A DNA stretch of 64,000 nucleotides from Zelopaecilomyces penicillatus (taxonomy: Eukaryota; Ascomycota; Sordariomycetes; Hypocreales; Pseudodiploosporaceae). Below are positions 1 through 10,635 of the stretch, one piece after another. Position 1 is the stretch's first letter, and every line of letters starts with the position of its first letter. Location of the stretch: the NCBI GenBank assembly GCA_005765155.1, contig VCCP01000005.1, forward strand, positions 124,001 to 188,000. Direction: 5' to 3'. The translations under genes and the position numbers were made by a program. The notes under the pieces are model-generated. The model made no database searches, was not told the origin of the DNA, and saw only the letters and a program-made list of their open reading frames with translations.

Positions 1-499
1 GGATCTTGGAAAAAATAAAATAAAAAACAAGTCTCCCGAGTTCCATGTTTCGAAATTATTTCGTTGCTGGGAGAAAAATAAAAACCTCTCCCCCCCAGAA
101 ATGTCCTGCCTCCTTCCTTGCTATAACTGTTCATTGGACGACAAGATAAACAGGCCTCCATGGCCTGACTTTGACTGAATCATCCTTTATTAACGGACGC
201 CAATTTAGAGCTGTTCCATTCTCTTTCCCTCTGTTCAACCCTTCTTCATTTCCTTCAAGGAGCTGCTTGATAATTCTGTGTGGCGACCAAGTCGCCGGTA
301 AAAAGGGTATAATGTGCTCTCTGGTTGTTATATGAAGCAAAGCGGCAGCTGGAAGCTACTACTTCTCTTTTGAAGCGGTGAGCTCGTAGCAAATTTAATT
401 GCCCTTAAGCACTTGGCCCGATGAGGATATGTGAGTTGTGTGCGGACTGGCTGGCAGGGTGCGCTGCGGTTTAGCTAATTCTTTGTAGCAAAAGGTTCA
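1..499. other. 3' flank of Hsf1, no gene seen
   Basis: This is AT-rich sequence with A-runs near the left edge. It holds only short spurious ORFs and no recognisable gene. It is presumably the 3' UTR and downstream spacer of the heat shock factor gene that ends at 500. Confidence 0.5.
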
Positions 500-2769
500 T
501 CAACCAACACGACGCCTCTTATTGTCATGACTGGACACATCATCAGCGGCAAAGTCTTCGCGTTGAATCTCTTCCGTCCCCGTCGGACTTGGGACACCAT
601 CAACAGCATCAAGCCCGACACCGTCCAGGTTGAAGTTAAAGTCAGAGCCGTCACCAAAGTTGGCATCGTTGAGAAACGCACTGCTGTCAAAGTACTGATC
701 GAGATCAACATTCGGCGCGTCAAAGTAGGTATCGTTGTTTTCGCTATCCAATCCGGGGATATGACCAGAGGGACTTAGTGGGCCAAGAATTCCGCTCAGT
801 TCACTTATCTTGGCGTCTTGTTCCCTCTGAAGGCGTTCCAATTGGTCGAGATCGGTCTGGTTGTTACTGATATGATCTAGTGATGGCCCGGGCATTGTTG
901 GTGAGCGTAAAATGGGTGACAGCGATGGTGCGACAGTCGTATCTCCCGGAGATGGCGAGACCGTTGGATTCCGAGGGGCCGAAGTAGTATTCATTGGTGT
1001 GTCGGCAGCTGCATTATTGGGTGTTGACGATGTAGAGGAAGGAGTCTGCCCAGCCATGAGGCTAACCAGCTGTGTCCTTTGATCGTTGCTCAGTGTATTC
1101 GGCGTTTTGTTGACTAGCTCGGTGGCCTTGGGAAGATCCAAGCCGGACGTGTTTGTCGCGTTATGATCGTTGATGATTCTCATCATGCGTTCCTGAGGGT
1201 TTGACTCTAATTCCTGCTGCAAACTTGGGGTGCTATCTGCTGGGGATGTGTCGAGGAGTTCAGTGATGTGCCCTATTTTTGGATCAAGGCTGGTTACGGG
1301 GCGATAGGACGAGTTCCCTGAGGACTGTGACCGGCTTGGCTGAACTAACAGATCATTTTGGTTGGGAATGGGTGGCAGCAGGCCGCGAGCTCTCTTAGGG
1401 GAAGGGCCGCTTAACACATTACTGGCAGCTGCCGTCGCTTGGAAGAAGTCTCCGAGGTCCACGATGTTCCCCTGAGGCGTTTGCTGCCCTTGATTCGTAA
1501 TCATGCTCGTAAGAATATCGCCCACATTCTGGGTGTTACCCTGGTCTTCCAATGTTTTGCGGAAGACATTGGCCAGAAAGTTGAGGATTGCATTGATTGA
1601 GTTCTGATGTCGGTCGTGTTGATTCTGAAACATCAAAGCCTGGTTGTACAAGTCGTTGTTGTTCCGCTGCAGTCGATTTATGGCACCAAGTATCAACTTT
1701 TGCTGTTCTCGCACTCTGTGCAGCTCCTCTCGTATCAACACCATCTCTTTCTTTGGCAAAGGCTGAGTGTCTGCCGGTCCAGCCGGCAGCGACCGGCCGC
1801 CCACGTTGGCCGAGGCACTCAATCCCTGTTGACCAGTCAAATCGTCTGGCACCATATCTTCTTCACTATCGACATCTCCTTCCACATTCTTACCCCCCTT
1901 CTTGGACTTCCCACCAGTTTTCGGTTTGTTAATTAGCCACAACAGGTTGGGATGTCCGCGTCGAAAGTAGGGATTGGAGTACTCGCTCGGGCTTTTGTTC
2001 TTGCGTTCGCTCGCGCGCATGGAGTTGTCAGACAACCCCACGCACTTGTGGAAGCCATACATGTTCAGTTGTCGCACAAAGGAAGCATAATTGTTATGTT
2101 TGAAAAGCTCCGGGATCAAGGTCTTGGCAAACTCGTCCTCGTCCAACACGACAAAAGAATTTCCTTTCTCGGACCAGCGAATCAGGTCCTCGTTCTTCCG
2201 CTCTTCAAGAAAGCTGGGTTGGTCAAGTTAGTACAAAAATTTGTGGATATCAAGCATGGGGTGTAATATGGGTTAATGGATGCCTACCTGCTCAGCTTCT
2301 GCACAAAGGGGTATATCTGCTTCCGCTTCGTTTGGGCTTCTCTCTTGGCCTTTTGTGCCATCTCTTCTAGCATTTCAACGCTTTCCTGTTCTTCCGAAAC
2401 CTCGCCCCCATTTTGCGGTACTAGTGTGTTGTCATTTCCATAGCTCGGCCATGCCTGAGAGTTGTCGAAGTTGGGACGAGGATTCGTCGGTACGAGCGCG
2501 CGATTCATCTGTCGCCGAGTGAGTGTATTTGAGGGCGTCGCAACAGCCTGCGAGAATTGCGCTTGCACCTGGGCAAGACCGAAGGCATTGTCCCCATTCC
2601 CAGTTGTATCAAGATAGTTCACGGCATCGCCGTTGCCACCAGCCCATTGCATCATCGGATTCCCTGCCGCGCCCTGGTCTGCCTTGAATTGTTGCTGCAT
2701 GCCTCGCGAGACTGGAACGATGGGCGATGCACCAGGCGCTGCTCGCTTGCGAGGGTTTGGCGCGGACAT
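500..2769 (-). CDS. HSF1: Heat shock transcription factor Hsf1
   Basis: Trimeric nuclear activator that binds heat shock elements and drives chaperone genes. Two exons: 2769-2288 and 2213-500, with a 74-base GT...AG intron at 2287-2214; joined they give 731 residues. The intron falls just before the DNA-binding domain, so exon 2 alone looks N-terminally truncated. The DNA-binding domain covers about residues 153-260 and contains the family motifs KHNNYASFVRQLNMYGFHK and the wing ending near LLWLINK. A heptad region of roughly 60 residues follows (KEMVLIREELHRVREQQ onward), the HR-A/B trimerisation coiled coil. The rest is low-complexity, rich in Ser/Thr/Pro/Asn, with an acidic, Phe-rich tail typical of activation domains, ending in a basic KRRRVG. 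The ATG at 2769 is chosen because an MSAPN-RKRAAPG start is usual for Sordariomycete Hsf1. The call is firm; the exact C-terminus could hide a small intron. Confidence 0.93.
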
Positions 2770-4295
2770 GGACAGTGCAGTAAAACTATGCCGCGATTCC
2801 TGCCGTGGGTCGGGCTGTTGCGCAGGATGCGCAAGCAGCAGATTTTGCTTAACCTAGGATTTTGATGATGCTTTGGAGTGCCTATTACTCCAATGCAGGT
2901 TGCTTTCAAGTGTTGCTCAATCGACAATATTCAAGCTCCAGGCTTTGGCGTCAATTGCGTGACTCAGCAGCGTGCTGTTGCTGGATCCTCGATCGCGTCG
3001 CTTGGGGTTGATTTAGCGAGTCCTGCAGTCTCTCGGTACCGCAAGATTGAAGAGGGTGCTAAATTGATAGACCGGACAGACTTGCTCTCGCCACGTTGCT
3101 GCAACCCTTCGGCGCTTTGAAGAGGACTGCAGCCTAATGATAAGCGTGTCGTGGGGCTATGTAGCACGGCTAGGTCATTGCGTATTTTGAAGCTCCCAAA
3201 AGTTGTCGAGTATGTGTCCTGATTTATAGAAACTGAAAAAACTTCGAGCCTATATTTATGGTCGTAGTCCTGGCACTAAGCTTTCCCGGCGCAACGATTG
3301 ACGTGGAGAGGTGGTGGGTGCAGTGGATTGATTTTGCGATGAGGCTACAGAATTGGTCGGTTTCAGCCGTGGATTGTCGTTGTGCAAGGTATCAAGAAGC
3401 AAAAGCCCGTTCGCCTGGGGCCGTCAACGGTGGATTTAGACGCGACGTGTGAAATGTACAGATAGGACTTCAGTCAGCGCCTGAAGCCATGCGAAAAGGC
3501 TGTGATGCTAAACGCAGAGTGGGTTGAGCAGATTGAGTGGGCTGGGCCGTTGGACGAATAATTACTGGACAGCGGTCTGCGATGTCATCGCTGGACAAAC
3601 CTCGCCGGGCCAATCATAGAGTGCGATACCAAACTTTTAGCGATGACCAAGATCTGCACGTGATGATAAAGCATTATTGCGCGACAAAGTGGGCGCAGAT
3701 CCAAGCTGATAAGATTGTCTCCAACCAGCCCCAAACCAAAGCTTGCCCCAGAGTCCAAGCTCCAGGCTAAACAATACTAGCAATAAGCAAGGTTATTGAT
3801 GCTGTTGCTTTGTCCAATTCCGGTTATCCGATGGATGTATCGGCATCTGTACCCCTTTGTTCGTACTTGGAGGCCATGACTGGTCACAGGGTGCAGAACA
3901 TTACCCCCCTGCTTTGGCCGAATCTCTAGAACAAGTCTATAACCGTTAGGCTCATCTTCTACCAATTCACGACTCACTAGTAGCTAAGGATGCGTTAAAA
4001 CACTTGCTAGGAGGTAATTAGAATTTGAACAACACACGAGAATAGACCAATATCCATGGCATTAAGGGCAACATTCGTATTGATTCATCACAGTAGTAAT
4101 GTTACCTGCAGGCCTCATTGCCCATCATACTTCAAAATAGTCACGATAAAACAGAGTGTAGGGTATCATTGTTCCATTTCATTGAGCAGCTCGCTCCTAA
4201 ACTATTACAGCACCTTATATCACACAAGCGAGCAAGTAACCCATGCGTCAGTATCTATCCTAGCATTTAAATGTTCTACACACAAAATAAAAGAC
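2770..4295. other. Hsf1 promoter and Cwc27 3' flank
   Basis: Spacer of about 1.5 kb between two same-strand genes. Short ORFs here lack codon regularity or domains and are treated as noise. It should hold the Hsf1 promoter at its left end. I looked for a clean three-unit nGAAn heat shock element for autoregulation and did not find a convincing one. Confidence 0.45.
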
Positions 4296-5969
4296 TCATT
4301 TTGCTCCTCTACCCGCTAATGATGCCACTCTTGCCATCTGGGCATTCTTGGCTTGGTCGCGCCCTTGATCCCAGGCCCTCCCAGATCCTCCAGCTCGGGC
4401 ATCTCTTTGTGCTTGCTTTTCTTCCTTGAGCGTACGGGCCTTTTCTCGTGGATCAATGACCACGAGCTCCTCCTCCGCTTTTCTCCGATTGCTCAAGTCC
4501 TTTCCTAGCCTGTCTGCCGCAAAGGAGAGCGAATGTGACATCCAGCCTTCGTCGTCGCTTTCATCCTTGTCCTGCTTATCCCACGATGTGCAGCTTTGGC
4601 AATTAGCAATAAAGTGTAGGTCACAGAGCTCTGCCTCTTCTTCGGGAGCTTGCTTGGACGACTCTTCCACATTCTCGCTTGCAACAGGCGCTTCAATTGT
4701 TGTGTCTTTCGATGGCGGGGCTTTTTCGAGCCTTGACTGGAAGGCCTTGAGCATACGTAAGGTTGCTTGATCTTCGGTCCCTGTAGTGTTATTGCCACCG
4801 GGTCTTCTCTTTCGCGCTCGCATTGATGTTTCAGGAATCATTGATTCAAAGGCTGACTTCTTCTTGGACTCAACCGGCTGCTGGGAATGCACCGTCCTTC
4901 GCATTGACGCTTTGAGAGCAGCCATCTCTTCGTTTGCTATTTCCAACGCAGTCTTTTTCGCCGGTTCTGGTTCTGGTTCTGGTGAAGATTCGTGCGCTTC
5001 TTTGTCGTATTGTGTCGGCCGTTTTGGTTTGCCAGTCCGGGCTTGTGCTTTTGAGGTATCTAATGTAGATGCCAATTCCTTCTTATCATCATCCGCCTCG
5101 ACTGTCAAACTTGCATCTGGCGCATCGCGTTTCGGCTGTTTCTTCTTCGAGCTTTTCTCCCGCCGTGGTAACGTTGTCTCGGCCTCAGCTTCATCCTCCA
5201 TAACGATTCTAGTATCGAACTTGGCCTTTTTTAGGGTCGGCATCTCTTCGTCCCCTTCCTCGTCGCCAAAACTGAGGAGCTGCTTGCCACCCTTGCGCTT
5301 CTTTTTCTTCTCCTTTTCTGTCGGTGCTTTGACTTGCGGCTTTGTTGCAACCCTCGTCCGTTTCTTCATATCTTCGAATGGATTGACTAGAATTTCGACC
5401 CTCTCAATCTTGACGGGATATAGTAACCGTTCCGTCGCGGGGTCTACCTCGGACTCGCCAATCTTTGCCAGGTTGTAGATTGTGTCTCCCGCCACTCGTC
5501 CGAACATTGTATTTTTGCCATTCAATTCCTCTGCCTTGTCCAGCGTAAAGAAGAACTGACTGCTGTTTGTATCCGGCCGGCCTTCGTTTGCCATGGCTAG
5601 AATACCTCGGCGGTTTATCTTGAGCCGTGAATGGAACTCGTCTTTGAAGTTGATGCCTGTAGGTCCTGCATTCTTGCCGTATCTCTGGTCCATCGGCCAA
5701 GGATCCAGGTCCCCGCCAAATGCCTCTCCATCGTATATGCATTCTCCTCCATTGCCTGTGCCTGTCGGATCGCCACCTTGTACAATGAAGTTTGGTACCA
5801 GCCGGTGAAATATTGTCCCATCGTAGTAGCCGTCGAGACAGTGTTGCAGGAAATTCCTGCAGGTCAGTGGCGTCTGTTTGGCGAACAGCTCGACTTGGAT
5901 CTCGCCGAGAGTCGTGTGAAGGACGGCTGAAGCAGTGGGCTGCGGCTCCAAATTATAGATTGTAGACAT
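4296..5969 (-). CDS. CWC27: Spliceosomal cyclophilin Cwc27 (peptidyl-prolyl isomerase family)
   Basis: Single-exon gene of 557 residues. Residues 1 to about 195 form a cyclophilin domain: TTLGEIQVELFAKQTP, the conserved YDGTIFHRLVPNFIVQGGDP segment, then ANEGRPDTNSSQFFFTL and NGKNTMFGRV. The N-terminal MSTIYNLEPQPTASAVLHT is characteristic of the Cwc27 subfamily, whose members join the activated spliceosome with Cwc22/eIF4A3 partners. After the domain comes a long, charged, Lys/Glu-rich linker with KKKKRKGGK and KKKQPKR basic patches likely to act in nuclear localisation. The C-terminal part contains LCDLHFIANCQSC and a region rich in Arg/Ala. The length fits fungal Cwc27. It lies on the same strand as Hsf1 and is divergent from the flavoenzyme gene at 7817. 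Confidence 0.92.
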   Translation of the reverse strand: MSTIYNLEPQPTASAVLHTTLGEIQVELFAKQTPLTCRNFLQHCLDGYYDGTIFHRLVPNFIVQGGDPTGTGNGGECIYDGEAFGGDLDPWPMDQRYGKNAGPTGINFKDEFHSRLKINRRGILAMANEGRPDTNSSQFFFTLDKAEELNGKNTMFGRVAGDTIYNLAKIGESEVDPATERLLYPVKIERVEILVNPFEDMKKRTRVATKPQVKAPTEKEKKKKRKGGKQLLSFGDEEGDEEMPTLKKAKFDTRIVMEDEAEAETTLPRREKSSKKKQPKRDAPDASLTVEADDDKKELASTLDTSKAQARTGKPKRPTQYDKEAHESSPEPEPEPAKKTALEIANEEMAALKASMRRTVHSQQPVESKKKSAFESMIPETSMRARKRRPGGNNTTGTEDQATLRMLKAFQSRLEKAPPSKDTTIEAPVASENVEESSKQAPEEEAELCDLHFIANCQSCTSWDKQDKDESDDEGWMSHSLSFAADRLGKDLSNRRKAEEELVVIDPREKARTLKEEKQAQRDARAGGSGRAWDQGRDQAKNAQMARVASLAGRGAK

Positions 5970-7816
5970 TGTACAGGATGATGACCATCAAGCGGCGAAA
6001 ACGCTGTGGTTGTGATGCGACGCAATCGCGTGTTTAGGCACGAAAGTTGAGGGAAGAGGTTGTCATGGCAAGCAACAAAAGCTGTTGAGGTTTGCGATCG
6101 CAGCCAATCGGACCCACCTCTATCGATAACGGGCCTGTGAACCGCCCGATGAGTGCAGTGTCAAAGAGAAATGCACACTGTTGCCAACTATCGTACCCGC
6201 AAGATATCTTGCAAGGATGCAACCCAGATATCCCTATGCAGCACAGCATTTCATGATAGGCCGAGCTTCTCCGCAATCATTTCAAACTCATTTCCAAAAA
6301 AGATGATTGTCAAACATTGACAGCGGGTTTACTAAGCAGCCTGCTATTTATTGGATCTAGTTAGAATGGAGTCGAAAGTTCGAATGTTTACAGTTCGGAT
6401 GAAAACAGCCGAAACTACCGATCACCGCAGGGCAAGCTATTAACCCGAAGGAACCCTTCGACCACCAATGTTTAGAAGTTTCTTGATTCGACGTTTCTGC
6501 TAGCTGGATTGTCAATGTTGCAGTAGTGTCTCGATCTGGAAGTCGATCGTGTGGGGGGGAGCCGGAAGACGGTACAAAAGGACCGAATTGCCTTCACACA
6601 GCACCGCTCAGGAGATCCGCTTTATAGAGTGAAATGCGGGCGAGCGGGAACGGGAGCTGGCGGATACGAAGTCTTAGACGACGTCTGCATCTTGAGTGAT
6701 TAACCGACGCCCTTGTCCTTTGGTTATCCTTGCGGTTGTGAGGAAGAGATCTCATGCTGTCAACCTCGCCGTCTTCTACGTTGTTCGATCGATATTGGAT
6801 GGTTCACAACATGGCTCGACATGTAAAAAGAACGCACCCCGCGGTGCAAACAAGGTTTCTGCAAACACCTTAAGACACGTTTCTGTATTGCAGATTTGGC
6901 CACACCACAGCACTTTTGACGGGTGGCTTGACGATTATGTCGGTGGGAACGGGGAGAATGCCAGCAATGGACGGGTTTGGCAGGCTGGTTGGTTCGTTGC
7001 ATTGATGCTTCATTTCCCCGCAGAGCTTAACCCAACTACCAGCTGCCCACTAAGATGCCCACTAACCCCACTGTGGTCGATCCTCCGCCCCTGTAAATGC
7101 ACCCAAGGCACCTGAAGCTTCTCATTCGCCCGCTGCAGTCTTCAGACGACCCGACGTCCCATCGCCATCAACCTGCCTTGCTTGCCAACCTGACTACCCC
7201 GACGTTCCATCGCTTCCAACGGCACCTCGCACAGTCTTCGGCTTCCCATCTCTTGGCTCACTCTCTTGATGCTACTTGCCATTCCCCGCACGCTGCAGTG
7301 ATGCCTGTTCAAGGGCAGCTTGCTATTAGACTTGCTCATAAGATCCGGAGACTAGTCCCATGTCGTGCCATCAACCCCAACTTCAACCTCAACCCGCCAA
7401 TGATCTGCGTCTGAGGAGGCCGTTGGACAGGCCCCCCATGACCATTATACAATGTTCCTGGATGTAAATGCACCAATGGTTTCTGGTAGGGAGTTGCAAC
7501 CATCTCGGACGTCGCTTCCAAATACGAAAATGGTCACCTTCACATGTCTTATACGCCCTCAGGTTTGGTTGCCATTGAAGGCGCTGGATTGGAATGAGGA
7601 GTAAGTGCAGCCGCGGTTGCAGTCTGCCAAGGGGTGAAATGCTCTGGGTTGAGGTTGGCATGACCTGTCTCACTGCATACGAACATTGAAGACTACTATA
7701 TCTACCCATCATATGTATATATAAACGTCCCCCGAGCTGGCTGACCCATCTTGCTCTCCTGTCTCCTCTCTCTTCAGCAGCCTTTACCCACAGCCAGAGA
7801 GTTGAAGCCTGGAACC
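5970..7816. other. Divergent promoter region between Cwc27 and the secreted oxidase
   Basis: About 1.85 kb without a supported gene. ORFs of 60-140 codons occur on both strands but show no domain, signal peptide or plausible splice extension. The right end carries a TATA-like element and the 5' leader of the oxidase gene. Confidence 0.5.
7716..7725 (+). promoter_or_regulatory. TATA-like element upstream of secreted flavin oxidase
   Basis: TATATATAAA lies about 90 bases before the chosen ATG at 7817. The leader between them is CT-rich (TCTCCTGTCTCCTCTCTCTTC), as is common around fungal transcription starts. The element supports the start at 7817 over the more upstream in-frame codon near 7751. 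Confidence 0.55.
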
Positions 7817-9597
7817 ATGACTCGCCTGCCGTCTCTAGCAGCCGTTGCTGCCATCATTGGCGTGTCGACGGCTTTTGAATACTACACCTTCGATGGCCCA
7901 GGATCTGTCGCATGTCATAACGTCATTGAGGTTCACAATGCTACGAGTGTTACTGAGATGACGACTCTCGTCAAGGACGCAGCAAGCCGGGGTCTGCAGG
8001 TTCGGGCCGGAGGCCAGGGGCACATGTGGTATGATACCCAGTGCTCTGACGATAAGACCGTCATCATCCGCACCGAGTATGTCAACAAGATCAGCGATTT
8101 CGACCTCGAGGGGGGTAGTGTGGTTGTCGAGGGAGGTACTACATTCCTGCAGCTTGCGGAATACCTCCACCAGCGAGGCGCCAACATGGGAACGGGCCTT
8201 GTGAACTGGAATATCACACTTGGAGGAAGCATCGCCATGGGAGCCCACCGCACTTCGTTGAGGGAGGATGCCGTCGTCGTCGGTGGCGTTCTTTCCATGG
8301 ATATTATTGACGGCAAAGGAGAGATTCGGCACATCGAGCGAGATGACAAGAACGACGACTGGCTTGCAGCCTCCACCTCCTTGGGACTTTTGGGCATCAT
8401 TGCCAGAGTGAAGATGCAAATCTTTCCCGAAACTAAGGTCTACGCCATGCAAGAAACGTATGCTATTTTCCATCATCCGCCATACAAATCATACTCGATA
8501 CAAGGGTGGATGATAACTAACATGAAAATAGTCTCGCAGAAAAGGACGTTCTTGAAGGCGATATTTACAAGATGATTTCTCCATATCTCACCGCCAACCT
8601 CTGGGTATGTTTAAATGAACTCGCTCGTCTCATATTTACTTGTTGATGCTGACTGTGACTTGGTGTAGTGGTGGCCACACAACCGCAAGTTTCACTGGCG
8701 CTACTACGATGCCGTTCCCGTCAATACGAGCGAACAGGAGGGTTTCCAGTCAACATTTTCTCTAACCCCTCTTGAGGGAGGCGCAGCTCGTGTTCTCCTC
8801 GACAGCGGTAAGCTCAGCTACATCCCCAATCAGTTGGCTGAGGGAATCTTCTTCGGCTTGTGGCAACATCCCAACTTCCACGACAAGAGGACAGACAAGC
8901 CGATTAAAGAATGGCCCGTCTATGGATACAACTATGATGTGCTCATCGGTGGCCTGTACCCTGGCCAAAAGCCCGAGTGGGATTACGGCTTGGAAGGCTA
9001 CACACTTGAGCTTGCATTCCCCGTTACGAGAGCCAATGAGATGTTGAAGAGAGTGCGACAATTGTTTGATGCCGAAGAAAAGAAGGGCAAGCCCATTGCC
9101 TCGACTTACCGAAGCGGAATCAACATCAAATTTGGCAAGGCACACTTCGATTTTCTCGGCCAGGTCACGACAGGTACTGCCGACGGCCAGGACTGGAACA
9201 AGGGTGCCATTATGTTTGACTTTCCGACATATAAGCCATCTTACGGTGACAAGAAGCGATACAACGAAGAGTTCTGTAAGTCGCTAAGACCTAGCTTGAG
9301 AATTTGATTAAACCTGTTTACTGACGCCATTCGACTTTTAGACATTAACCTTGCCAACACGCTCGTGGATGAGTTTCCATGCAGGCCGCACTGGACCAAG
9401 AATACGCGAGAAGTGTTCAAGCGATCGGTCAAGAACTTGGATCCCAAGGTATGTTGGCTCTATGTTTTGTTGGAGAGGACAAGCTTGCTGACCCCATTGA
9501 ATAGTATCTGGCCCGATTCAACGCTGTTCGACAAAAGTTCGATCCCAAAGGCATCTACCGGAGTGTTGTCGGAGAGATTCTTGGCTTTTACAAGTGA
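7817..9597 (+). CDS. Secreted FAD-linked oxidase, D-arabinono-1,4-lactone oxidase-like
   Basis: Five exons (7817-8457, 8532-8604, 8669-9275, 9342-9448, 9505-9597) give 506 residues; every junction keeps frame. Residues 1-18 form a signal peptide (MTRLPSLAAVAAIIGVSTA), so export is likely. The first half is a VAO/PCMH-type FAD domain: VRAGGQGHM holds the His at the position that usually carries the flavin, followed by VVVEGGTTFLQLAEYL and LGGSIAMGAHRTS. The C-terminal half is ALO-like, ending with RPHWTKNTREVFKR, the HWxK motif of aldonolactone oxidases, and a DPKGIYRS tail. The family oxidises sugar lactones or related substrates with O2, giving H2O2; the intracellular yeast enzyme makes erythroascorbate. 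A secreted form probably uses another substrate, which the sequence does not tell. A second, unrelated-subfamily FAD oxidase follows 1 kb downstream on the same strand. Confidence 0.85.
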
Positions 9598-10635
9598 TGT
9601 TGCTTAGCGTGATGATGGCTAGTTGGCGGGCATTTGTATATGGAACCGAACCATGGTGTGCAGTTGAAATAATGAATAATGAGTATTACTATGATGTTTC
9701 CACATCATCGCTGAACCACTCTTTTGGGAATCCACACGCATGCAGCCAAGCTATCAAGGTTGGTTAGTCACAGCGTTCGGCACAGCTAATTCCCGGTTGA
9801 CCCGGAGATTTCGGCATGTGAAGAAACCGCAGAAGGATTCCGGATGTGGTCAATGGGGTTGATGGGTAATTACGAGACGGTGGATCAGGTGTCAGAAAAG
9901 CGTGGTTTGAACACGGTAACGAGGGGAATGATGATGAGTTCCCCATAATTTTCAGTTCCGATGTTAACGAGATTCTAGTGCCCGTTGCCTTGGATATTTT
10001 CCAGATCTGTAGGCTTTAATTGATGAACTCGGAGTCTGACGGTCGATCACCGAGATCAATCGCCAAATGAACCCCCCACCCATTTTCAGTGGATGGCGCC
10101 TTGATGGTGGATTCAGCGGTGGCTTCTAGCGTCTATGGTGGATTTCGGCAGTGCTGGCCAACCACAACAGGGCCGCAGCACTGAAAACAGCAGTCCGGCA
10201 GAGGTCTTTTTCCGCTGCTGCATCGCGCCAAGCCGCCTAAGCAGCACTAATCAGCCCACCTGCCCACCCAACTTCAGCATCTGGGGGGGGCTTAGCAGGG
10301 CACGTCAGCTGACCCAGCCTCCTGATTTAATTTACAGGTGATTCGCATGGAGATTAACCAAAACACAATAAATAGCGTGTTGGGGAGGCCTACGTCACTG
10401 CCCTCATTTTCTGTCATAGCTCCATAGCTTCCGGTGCGGGCTTGTTGACCAAAACATTGTTATTGTTTTAGCTCTTGACCTAGTGTTTTCTTCGAGAAGA
10501 AATCAATCGCATTGTATTCTCCTTTCATTGCGTGTGTATCAGAGACGTGCTTGACTCCGTTGTGCCCCCAATTGGTTAAGCTGCCGCCCATTGACTCTTC
10601 ACGAACAACAAGAAGAAAACAAACAAAAGCCCACG
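9598..10635. other. Spacer between the two flavin oxidoreductase genes
   Basis: About 1 kb with no supported gene. It contains a G-run near 10284 and an A/T-rich CAATAAATAG stretch near 10367 that may serve the downstream promoter. ORFs are short and featureless. Confidence 0.5.

Noticed and set aside
6696..7115. 139-codon plus-strand ORF
   Set aside because: It lies in the promoter of the secreted oxidase, has no domain or signal peptide and a poor composition.
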